DNA of 64,000 bases. Source: Tricholoma matsutake (Eukaryota; Basidiomycota; Agaricomycetes; Agaricales; Tricholomataceae). The notes below the pieces were generated by a model, which made no database searches, was not told the origin of the DNA, and worked only from the letters and a program-made list of their open reading frames with translations. This document shows positions 55,376 through 64,000 of the stretch, one piece after another. The stretch spans positions 3,968,001-4,032,000 of the forward strand of contig AP026544.2 in NCBI GenBank assembly GCA_026075535.2. The letters run 5' to 3'. Made by a program: the position numbers and the translations under genes. Each line of letters starts with the position of its first letter. The first letter of the stretch is position 1.

Positions 55376-58300
55376 TCAATTCTTACTAGGAACAGAGGTA
55401 GGTTCAATGTTCCAGTAGCTTTCTGCATATTCATTGATGGCACGATCCGAACTGAATTTGCCCATCTAAAGAAGGTTTGTTGAGAAACTGAAGAAAAGCA
55501 GAGGAAGTATTCAACTCGCCTTGGCTGTAGTTCTAATCGATCTCTTGATCCAATCGTCCCGGTTGCGATACGCCTTGTCCACCATCGCCAGTGCCGCAAT
55601 GTCTGTTTTTGAAGCATTTAGGCAACGTTACACCGTATTTCATCTGTCTAGACTCACAAGAATCGAAGTCGTCAGAAAGAAGGTAATAATCGCCTTGTCT
55701 GATGGTATTGAGAAGTCTAGGGTGTGAAAGTACCAGTCAGTCATCACTCGATAGAGATGAAATGTCAGCGACTCACGGTTCATAGACCCCACTGTCACCG
55801 AAGAGACCTGCGGAAACTTGGTTAAGAACGTTCGCCAGCGACGGACATTTCTCTTCGATGGGGATAGGGTGATACATGTGCTGGTAACGCAAGTCTTCTA
55901 CGGATCTGGAGGTGGCAGTGAGGGATTGGAATAACAATAGCACGAGACAACGTACGGGGTAAGATGACCAAAGAAGACTAGGAGGGGCCCGAATCAGTAA
56001 CAAACGACTTGAAATTTTAAGGGAGGCGAGCTACTAACAAACATTGCTCTCCCCGACCTACGCGCAAAGAAATTAGTATATCTTATATGATCATGACCAA
56101 CAGAACACAAACCTCCTCTGCAATCTCGATATTGGCACCATCTAACCCGCAGAGGTCAGCCTCGATTAGAACACAAACATACGATACGATAACGTACCGA
56201 CAGTTCCCAAAAGCAAACCCCCGTTAAGACAGAATTTCATATTAGAAGTACCCGATGCCTCCGTCCCGGCAGTCGAGATATGCTGGCTGATATCCGATGC
56301 GGGGATGAGGATCTCTGCGAGCGAAACCGAGTAGTCTGGGAGGAAGTAGAGTGTCAGATAGTCCTTCGTGTCGGGGTCGGCATTGATGACCCGTGCGACG
56401 TTGACAATGAGGCGGATTGTCTAAATGTTCATCAGTCGATCACTGAATTCAAGACAGTTGTGCGACAAACCAATTTTGCGATGTAGTCTGAACAGTGAGT
56501 ACATTCAGCGGTTACCCTTCAGTACATAGGTATTATGAGTACTTACAAGCCGGAGCGGCCTTACCAGCAAAGAAGACGACACGTTTGTTGACCCCCTGCC
56601 TTTCGGCTGGTGACATCTTCTTAATCTCAAGGTATTTCTACAAGAGGAAAAGAACGCTTGTCAGACCCTGTTTTCTGAAAACGAAAAGTAATCGCACATG
56701 GATGACACCAAGAATGTTCAAGGTTTGGCGCTTTATTATTGAAGACTTTATCAGTAGGAGAACCTCGCATGACAGGAAGATCGTACTTTGTATTCATGAA
56801 GGCGCTATACAATCAAGCCACACAACAGTCAGGAATAACCCTATGTAAAAACAAGAACGAGCAACAGCATACCTTAATCTGCACATCAAACATCGCATTC
56901 GTATTAACCTTTAGCCCAAGCGTAGTCAGCACATGTTGCGCGAGGCGTTCCTTGTTGCGCTGCCTGATCTTCGCCCAGTGACTACGGAACGTCTTGTCTT
57001 CAACATGCCTGAGAAGACCTTCGAGCTTGGTGAGGTCCTTAAGCCAGACGCTCTTGTCAAGCTTCAGCGTTTTTGAGATGAGGGCACTGAGTTCGGGATT
57101 GCACTATACATGGGGGAAAGTGTTAGTTGATGTATAAATGGGATGAGAGCAACGCACCTGGTCGAGCCATCTGCGAGGAGTGACTGGGGAAAGGAGAATT
57201 CAAGATATTATCTCAAAGTGAAGATTGGTTACTCACTGCCGTTGGTCACGTTCCCAAACCTGAATCGAAGTGGACCTAATTAGTATTGCGTTTGGAGGAA
57301 AAGAAGGAAGAAATGTCGGCGCACTTGCTGATCCCTTCAAATTCGACGAAGTCCTTGAGAATCGTGGTCCTGACAAGATCACTGTGCAACTAAACTTCAA
57401 GTCAACAACCAATGTAACGGTGAGCATCAACTTATACAAACCTCAGCAACCCCATTGACTTTGCGACTGCCTACAATATCATCCGGATCAGGTTGGGTAA
57501 CTTCGCTCGAGTGACACCGACATACCGACGACGGCCAAATGTGCCATCCGCACTTGTTTAGGTTGGCCCTCTGTACTCGAAGCTCAACAACAGGGATTTG
57601 ATGTTTGGGCGGTGTTGGATGGCCTACCTTCAATCAAAGACATTCTTGCTAGTCTCTCCCGATCTCCCGGGAATTTCTTTTCCACCGCTGGGTAAGATCA
57701 CATCAATCACGGAAGAATCCAAGAGCGCGTCTGTGGTGGTACTCACTTTGCAAAAAGAAGCTACGGAGGCACCGCAGAGAAAGATGATTATCGCAAGAAG
57801 AGAGTAAGGCCACGATATTACTCACAGATTCTAGATCCATTTAAACGTTAACACCGCTGCTCGTGCCCAGATTGGAACGCGAAAACTTACGATATCATAA
57901 ACAATCTGCATGTGTCTTGGCAGTACATGTTCCAGCAATGGAACAGGCCATTTCTCAAGGGCTTCCTGCACATACGACGGAGGTCAATCCCCAACCTACA
58001 AATGAACAGGCCAACGCAACGCACAGGCAACACGGTATGATTGGTGTAAAAGAACGTATTGGTGACGATCTGCCAAGCAGCACCCCACGAGAGTTCTTCA
58101 TCATCAACAAGGATCCGCATGAGTTCCGGTATGGCGAGAGTTGGGTGCGTCTGGAAAATATTATGTGAGGAACATATACAGTTATGTGCTGACGATCAGA
58201 GAATTACGTCGTTCAGCTGGATTGCGACGTCTATCGGCGTCAATGAGATCAGTCAATCAAGACGAAGGACAGTTGAGGATGTATACGTACAGTCGGGGAA

Positions 58301-59999
58301 CTCGGTCATAGGTTTGCCGAGGTTCTTGAAACGACGGATAATGTCTGCAAGGCTGGCCGCAGTCCAAAAGCTATTTCCAGGTGGTGATTGTGGTATTAGT
58401 GCACATCGATAACAGACAAAGGAGGAGCTCACTATTGCTGCTTGAGGCGCAGTTCTTTTCCGACTAAACCATCGTGTGAGCAGATATTGACATGACAATG
58501 GAGCTCTTACACGTTCTGTGGGCAAATGATCAGCAGAGTAGCAATGACTGCAATGAGGAGGCTCACGTATGATCATTTGGATACAAAACCGACGTGATCG
58601 CTGCAGCGCTATTCGATGATTCAACAGCACCCTCATAATTACCGGCTTAAGACGACTCAGCATGCATGTATGCGTGCAAAGTAGAACGGATATACCATTG
58701 AACGAGTTGAGATCAAACCCACGCTTAGGCTTGCTCTCCCAAAGCCTTAAGTTGTTGGTGGTCTGCGTGCCGTACCCAGGAATCATCACGTCATACGCGA
58801 TAGCTAGCACCTCCTGCCCACCGGTCCATAGCGCCCGTCCGTTGCCGTCGTCTGATCTTTCTGAGTGGCCATAGAAGCGAACATCGTACATGACGTCGAG
58901 ACGGGGAAGCTAAAAAGTACGATGTTAATTAGAAAGCGCATATATCAAAAGAAATAGACGTGTATACCTCCCATGGATTTTGATTCTCCAGCCACGGATC
59001 GGGTGCCTATAAAAGTTAACATGTGCAGGAAATGATAGAACGAGCATACTTACCTCGAGCTGGTTCCCTTCTGGAGAGATGAGCTGCTGGAAGATGCCGT
59101 ACTTGTATCTCAGACCGTAACCCCAGACGGGAAGTTCCTAGTTGACATGAAAATCAATAATTGACTGGGTATGATTCACACACACCTGCGATGCCGCCGA
59201 ATCTAAATAACAGGCCGCCAGACGGCCAAGACCGCCGTTCCCCAAAGCCGCATCACGTTCTTGCTCGAGGATATCTTCGATGGAGAAGCCCAGCGCTTCC
59301 ACACCTTCCCTGTATTGGTCTTTGAGTCCGAGATTCAACATCTAAAAAAGACCATATGACAGGGTGACTATATGCGCACAGAAATAGGACATACTGCATT
59401 GTCGAGGGTACGACCCATCAAGAATTCTAACGATAGATAGTAAGCTCGTTTGGGGGCCTTGCGCGTGTAGTGAAGCTGGGTTTCGTTCCAGTTCAGCTGT
59501 ATGTCGCGTCAGAAAACACGGGTGAAGTGATCGCTTTGGGGACTGACGAGCAGGTTGTCCCTTACGGACAGTGCGGCTGCTTGATAGGCACCGAGGTTAT
59601 CTAGACAGAGTTGGTCAGAGATCTTCGCAGAAAAGCGAGCGCATATACCGAGGTTGTATGCTTGACGAGCGAGGGAAGTTTGAACATGGTTGATGAACGA
59701 TTTGGTGATCGATGCGACGTCTGGTGAAAGAACGAATTAATTACTACTGCGTACTAAGATGTCGAGGATCACACACCCTCATCTACAGACCGCATGCCCG
59801 CTTTCCACACCTTCTCGTCGCCTTTTGGCCATTTTTCCTTCCCAGATGCGTCTGTCTCTGGCAGATAACCTGGGAGTCCGTGTCAACGACGCGAATCCCG
59901 TCCAAAATGGTGTCGTTACTACATACCAGTTAAAGTGCGTACATGACGACGAGGACGAACAGGTTTTCCGATAGACTTTGGGTCTAAAACGGAGGTCAT
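55376..59999 (-). CDS. GPH1: Glycogen phosphorylase, 37 exons with two 5-nt exons
   Basis: Releases glucose-1-phosphate from glycogen in the cytosol, using pyridoxal phosphate (GT35 family). My model has 37 exons whose lengths sum to 2,628 nt (875 residues) without a stop, close to the usual fungal length. Exons 1-9 lie between 59999 and 58696, exons 10-24 between 58645 and 57158, and exons 25-37 between 57103 and 55376. Landmarks: [13 protein letters not shown] (residues 17-29, resembling the regulatory phosphorylation site of yeast GPH1), [28 protein letters not shown], the long [20 protein letters not shown] exon, and [12 protein letters not shown], where Lys720 should hold the cofactor. 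Introns are 45-68 bp. One appears to be GC-AG (donor GCGAGT at 55519). Exons at 58511-58515 and 57826-57830 are only 5 nt each. No frame-breaking mutation is needed. Confidence 0.96.
57826..57830 (-). other. GPH1: 5-nt microexon (AATCT) of glycogen phosphorylase
   Basis: Flanked by acceptor GGATCTAG and donor GTGAGTAA on the minus strand. It supplies Asn and two bases of Leu in the conserved DINLFFLQ stretch. Skipping it shifts the frame. Confidence 0.85.
58511..58515 (-). other. GPH1: 5-nt microexon (AACGT) of glycogen phosphorylase
   Basis: Flanked by acceptor GCCCACAG and donor GTAAGAGC. It completes [16 protein letters not shown], a conserved stretch. Skipping it shifts the frame. Confidence 0.85.
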
Positions 60000-60300
60000 T
60001 GCGAGAGGAAGAAATGTGCTATCAGATAGGGGATGGTTCAAGGATGGTTCTTATAAAAAGGCACATGACTACGTCATCGCCCAAAATAACACGTAAGTAA
60101 GCATCTGCCGACCAGCAACACCCCATTTGGGCGCAGCAGCTTTTCTAGGCTCTGGCCATTGTGACAACGACTTTGCCAGCTGCAGCCAGCTGGAGATGGA
60201 TTCTCTCATGAATTTAAATTCATCTCCTGTACTACGTGAACGATTCATGTCCTGCTGGTTGGTTCTAAGATGAACAGTAGTACTGCTCATGGCATGATCC
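60000..60300 (-). promoter_or_regulatory. Glycogen phosphorylase promoter region
   Basis: Directly upstream of the ATG at 59999. On the minus strand TTTTTATAAG (about 60050-60060) lies some 50-60 bases upstream of the start and could be a TATA element. A pyrimidine-rich TTCTTCCTCTCGCA stretch precedes the ATG. Confidence 0.4.
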
Positions 60301-61445
60301 TTATCTGCTCACAGGTCTGTATATAGTTGCACATCTATGATCTGGCGTGTAAGCTACCTCAAGAATTTCAATGTCGTCTTTCTATCGTACTCCAACTACT
60401 TGGTGCTTGTCAAACCCACCCATGTACACGACATAAAAGGGAGTCATCAGAAGCAGGATCTCAGGCTGTGAAAAACAAGTCCTTTCGTCACCGTCCGTGT
60501 CATAGCACCATCATCGTCCAACAGAGCGTCGAACGAAGCAACTTGAACTTCTTTGCCGCGTTCCCATCGATTCCTATACTGGTCATTCGATCCCCAGACT
60601 CGTGGGAAGGGGGGAATAACCCTGTAACTGTCATGAAATAACCATTGCCTCTCTCGTCTCTCGACGGGTTTACCGGTTTCTAAACAACTCGTACTTGGGA
60701 GCTTCAAGTCCATATATATATCCCCATGCTTGAATGCGTTTTACGCTGTTTACCCCATCTTAGTTACCAGTGATAGGACGACTGATCCTTAGAACCTCCG
60801 AAAAACGCTTCCTGTCCACAACGGAAATCTTATCTCTTCACCCACATTACAATGATCACAATGTTTCGACACCAACACGTGAATGCGTCTATTCATGGAA
60901 AACTTTCTTCTATCCCCTCGCGAGTGGTGGCCTCAGGTTCTCTTCCTTCTCGAGGTTCTCTCTCCCTGATTTTCCTGCCTCTTGAGCCAGAAATTCCCTC
61001 GTCGCTGATGTTCAATATTGCATCCAAGAGGATAACCCTCCCTACCAACTGGGACACTGTCCTCAATCTGGGTGACCTTAATTCCAGCCAGTAGTTTGTT
61101 GTGCATTGCATATTTCTTTATTCCCCAACCTTCTCTTCTTGATATAGAATATCGTATGCTAAGGAAATAGCTCAACCCCCTTGAATGAACACAAGAGCTC
61201 CCAGTATTTATGATTAAATGGATCGTCTCTCATGGCGAGATGCTTGGTGCAACCATGACTGTAGTGGGGTGAGATTTACTTGCAATCTGCAATGTTGACT
61301 TGGACCCTCTTGCCAAGCTGTTTTAGAGTTGAACAATGTTTGGGCTACCCTCTGATGGGCTGAAGAAAGAGCTTGGCTCTGCGAGGAGCAACATTGCACA
61401 GACCAGGTTGCTCGTTTAGTTACTGACACACCCTGGAGTTGCATT
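60301..61445. other. Intergenic, no gene recognised
   Basis: Short frames on both strands lack recognisable domains. Pyrimidine-rich segments (60850-60990) are the main feature. Confidence 0.45.
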
Positions 61446-61993
61446 GCATTAGCTCTTCCCCCTACTTCTCCTGAGTTTCACTGAAGAAATCTCACTCGAA
61501 CCAGATGAATCCATCAGCAACCTTTGCAACGGTCAAACCTTTGAGAGCATCAAGCTGTGGTCTTATGTGGTCTTATCAAATGTATATGCCACACCATTAC
61601 CACGCCAAGTTGTTGAGGGTGGTGCATCAGTGACAAAGAGGGAAAACGGGGTGTTTCCAGGTTGGGAACAAGACTTTATCCTGATGGTGAGATCCATTTG
61701 TAGGCTTATTTTGTACTTGATCCTGTTTTGTGTGTTCAGTAGAAACTGAGAAATCACCAAACACAAAAGTGATTCCAACCTTCAACGGTGGAATTGTTGA
61801 TGAACTGGGGTGTAATGGTGTGATCAAACTGACAGTCGGTTACCAACATGTTTGTAAGAGTCCTCCGGCGGCAGAAACCATGGAGAGTACCTGGTCCTCT
61901 TGTGGTTCTCAGAAAGTTATATATTTAAATAAAGCACGTGGCGCGATGGGCATATTTAAAAGTAATGCCTCAGTACTGAGTAGTTGGGACTAG
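61446..61993 (+). other. Possible exons of an unrecognised gene
   Basis: One frame stays open from about 61480 (EEISLEPDESISNLCNGQ) through VVEGGASVTKREN to 61688. A GTGAGATCC...GTGTTCAG intron-like stretch (61688-61740) follows, and another open stretch (NTKVIPTFNGGIVDELG) runs to about 61993. The phases do not join cleanly in my reading. I do not recognise the protein; it may be a relic. Confidence 0.25.
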
Positions 61994-62524
61994 ATATAAT
62001 CAGAGCAATGGGCGCAAAGACAGCCCAATCGAATCAAGGTAATAGCGGAAAAAAGTACTAGTAACAGAGCAAAGAAGCTTGAAATCTTGAAATCCGAAGT
62101 GTATGAGTGAGCGTGGGTCCGCTAAAATGAAGCGAATATTGAGAGGGAATTCCATGCAATGCTAACGTAGATCAGCGGAGAGAAAATGAAAAGAAAGAGA
62201 TAGGGAAAGGGCTGGGGTTGGGGAGGACGGTATCCAGAGTGATGGGCCAAAAGCGATCCAGGAGACTCGACAGAGAGAGTAGAAAGAATTACGGAAAGTA
62301 TGAATACTTGGGCAGGAAGGTCCAACACGTAGCAGGCAAGGATCTCAGATATAGGGCCAAAGAATTGCTGACTGTTCAGCAACGAACGAGCGGCCTTCCG
62401 TCCTAGTTCGATTGTCGAGTCGTATACAAGCAGCCTCTAAAAGTATTGCCATGAGTAAAGTCGTTCTCTGCATCGAATCAGAAGAGTACAAACCACGGCA
62501 AGAGATATAAACACTTCACGGAAA
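61994..62524. other. Intergenic, 3' side of the acidic protein gene
   Basis: No gene recognised. A-rich on the plus strand. Presumably includes the 3' untranslated region of the gene at 62525-63997. Confidence 0.45.
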
Positions 62525-63997
62525 TTAATCGGAAGCAGGAGGGGTAGGGGCGGAAGCTACTGAGTCTTCGGGCTGAACGACGGGATCGGGAACTATAGCC
62601 ACATTATCTTGATCTGAAACATCCCCAGCTTCTAGTTCTGGTGCGGATTTCGCTATAGGAGGCACCTGAGCAGCCACAGGCACAGGAAGAGAATCCATCG
62701 ACATCGCTAACCCATTTGATTTCGGATGTTCAGGTTGCGCTGTACTGTCACACACTTCAACCTCGTCCTCAACAACAGTAACAGTCTGAGCAATCGTTAC
62801 CGGCTCACTCGTGCTCAGCGCAACTGCAGCATCCGGCGTCGCGTCAGACAGCATGTCACTCTCAGACGCAGGCGATAGTTCCTCCTTCTTTACCTCTTCA
62901 ACCGCTTCATGTACAACCACGGGTTCCTCAATGGGTGGTACTTGTTCCATCTCAGTTGTCGTCTGATCAGGCTCTGCCTCGACCAACGGAGCATCAGCAG
63001 CAATCGGCTCGACAGGGGTAGGTTCCACCTCAACTAACGGGACCCCATGCTGAACTAAACGATCTTCAGCACTATGCTGGGCCACACGCAGAGGCTCTGT
63101 GTGTCCTAACGCCTCCACAGGTTCAGGAGTATGAACGACCACAGTAGGCTGGACATATGCAGGAACGGGAGACGCCACCGAGGAAGTATCCGAAAACGCC
63201 ATAGGCTCAACAGTCTCCACATTAATCGTAATATCCGTCTCAGTTTCTTCAGCTTGGTCCGCCGAAGTAGTGTCGAGAATAATGGCTGGCGCATCAACTT
63301 GTTCCTGTTCTTCAGTCGCATGTTCTTGGACAGCTGGCTCTGATTCAGCTGCAGGAGCAGGTTCCGTTTTCTGTCCTTCGTCATCAGAGTCAACATGTAC
63401 AATCCCCACATCATGAACTGCGGGGGTTGGCGTCACTTCCTCTGCAACTGGAGCAGCCTCAAGCTCAGGGACGTCGGCTGAAGTTATTCCTTGCTCAATG
63501 ACAGCAGGAACTGATGTTTCCACCGGTGATTCAGGCTTTGCATCAGGAAGAGGAGTGTTATTTGCCTCCGCATCGACGTTGGTTGCAACTGCAGGCTCTT
63601 CGTTCTTCATTACGGCCAAAGCAGGAACGTTGGTCGACACTGGTCCAGACTTCGGAATGTGATCGACAACAGGCTTCTCAAGTTCATTAGAGAAGACAGT
63701 CTCGGCGGGACCTGACACCACTTCCTCTATGTGTGGAGGAGGTGGCGCAGATTCTGCTACGCGGGAAATGGCACGAGCGGGAGTAACAGCCGCGGTGGGC
63801 ACAACTGCCGCAGAATTATTCCAAGGCGGCGACACGGCTGGCTCAACGACCGCCACCGCAGCACCTCCTATAACCGACCCCGAAAACCCAGGTCCGACAA
63901 CACCATTCTCATTTGCCTTGCTGTCCCCATTTCCCCTTGGTACCTCGATGGATTTCTCAGTGACCTTCACACTCTTGCCTTTTGCCTCGGCCGACAT
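62525..63997 (-). CDS. Intrinsically disordered acidic Pro/Ala/Val/Glu-rich protein
   Basis: A single uninterrupted 490-codon frame with no introns. The first ATG (63995-63997) lies three bases from the window edge, so an upstream exon cannot be excluded. MSAEAKGKSVKVTEKS is a plausible natural start. Composition is dominated by Pro, Ala, Val and Glu, with repeated VEPxPVE-type motifs and acidic clusters such as HVDSDDEGQKTE. There is almost no Cys or Trp, no signal peptide and no membrane segment. A short Gly/Ala/Val-rich stretch (GGAAVAVVEPAV, residues 44-55) is too short and mixed to be a membrane helix. I do not recognise a family. Codon use looks like host coding sequence, and the long open frame in an otherwise frame-poor region supports it as a real gene or exon. 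Confidence 0.75.
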   Translation of the reverse strand: MSAEAKGKSVKVTEKSIEVPRGNGDSKANENGVVGPGFSGSVIGGAAVAVVEPAVSPPWNNSAAVVPTAAVTPARAISRVAESAPPPPHIEEVVSGPAETVFSNELEKPVVDHIPKSGPVSTNVPALAVMKNEEPAVATNVDAEANNTPLPDAKPESPVETSVPAVIEQGITSADVPELEAAPVAEEVTPTPAVHDVGIVHVDSDDEGQKTEPAPAAESEPAVQEHATEEQEQVDAPAIILDTTSADQAEETETDITINVETVEPMAFSDTSSVASPVPAYVQPTVVVHTPEPVEALGHTEPLRVAQHSAEDRLVQHGVPLVEVEPTPVEPIAADAPLVEAEPDQTTTEMEQVPPIEEPVVVHEAVEEVKKEELSPASESDMLSDATPDAAVALSTSEPVTIAQTVTVVEDEVEVCDSTAQPEHPKSNGLAMSMDSLPVPVAAQVPPIAKSAPELEAGDVSDQDNVAIVPDPVVQPEDSVASAPTPPASD

Positions 63998-64000
63998 TCC

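Noticed and set aside
57233..57458. Plus-strand frame [15 protein letters not shown]...
   Set aside because: It is antisense to glycogen phosphorylase exons 22-23 and their intron; the minus-strand model accounts for the sequence.
60852..61111. Open frames on both strands upstream of glycogen phosphorylase
   Set aside because: Pyrimidine-rich sequence gives low-complexity peptides; no splice-supported extension or domain found.

Overview
This window looks like nuclear DNA of a filamentous basidiomycete, most likely Agaricomycetes. The reasons are introns of about 45-68 bp with CTAAY-type branch sites, an extremely intron-dense glycogen phosphorylase, a secreted Rds1-type ferritin-like protein, and mobile elements typical of mushroom genomes: chromodomain Ty3/gypsy elements, hAT transposons, and degenerate Spt5-like and casein-kinase-1-like gene copies. 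The placement is an inference from gene structure; no rRNA or complete tRNA gene is present to confirm it.

Layout. (1) 0-49 kb is a nested graveyard of mobile elements with no intact host gene. In order it holds a broken Spt5-like NGN/KOW gene (0.1-2.2 kb), a solo LTR (3.6-4.9), a BED-finger hAT transposase gene with a smaller element inserted (5.5-9.5), a CK1-like kinase relic (9.7-10.5), a 1.55-kb element with perfect terminal inverted repeats and an 8-bp target duplication (11.2-12.8), a coiled-coil element ORF split by a solo LTR (14.7-17.7), a chromodomain gypsy pol relic (17.8-19.9), a 3.4-kb fold-back hAT-like element split by another solo LTR (20.0-23.4), hAT-like ends and a partial LTR (24.1-25.4), a second gypsy pol relic (27.0-30.1), another solo LTR (30.9-32.0), and a composite from 32.3 to 47.9 kb. 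That composite is a minus-strand gypsy element ('gypsy-A') that has received two hAT-like elements and, in its 5' LTR, a complete 6.2-kb plus-strand gypsy element ('gypsy-2') with matching LTRs and a 5-bp target duplication. (2) 49-64 kb is host gene space, richer in CpG: an RBR-type E3 ubiquitin ligase (+), an Rds1-like secreted protein (-), glycogen phosphorylase (-), and a disordered acidic protein (-) reaching the window edge. A segment carrying the RBR and Rds1 genes is duplicated, and each copy has kept a different gene.

Most unusual content. The hAT-like non-autonomous elements share a repeated set of modules: tRNA-like sequences with A and B boxes that face outward near the termini; GGGCCC-type hairpins followed by 49-67 bp GT(GC)...AG stretches that look exactly like host introns; and a 7-bp-stem hairpin with compensatory stem changes, followed by GGGTGG. 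These may be a structured, perhaps RNA-level, component of an undescribed element family. Separately, the glycogen phosphorylase model needs 37 exons, including two exons of only 5 nt, to give an uninterrupted 875-residue protein.

Decay of the elements is dominated by CpG loss: most inactivating stops are TGA where CGA is expected, and catalytic Asp-to-Asn changes in two gypsy elements fit CpG to CpA. All exon coordinates were read by eye and may be off by one or two bases, especially near 56,040 and 56,637.
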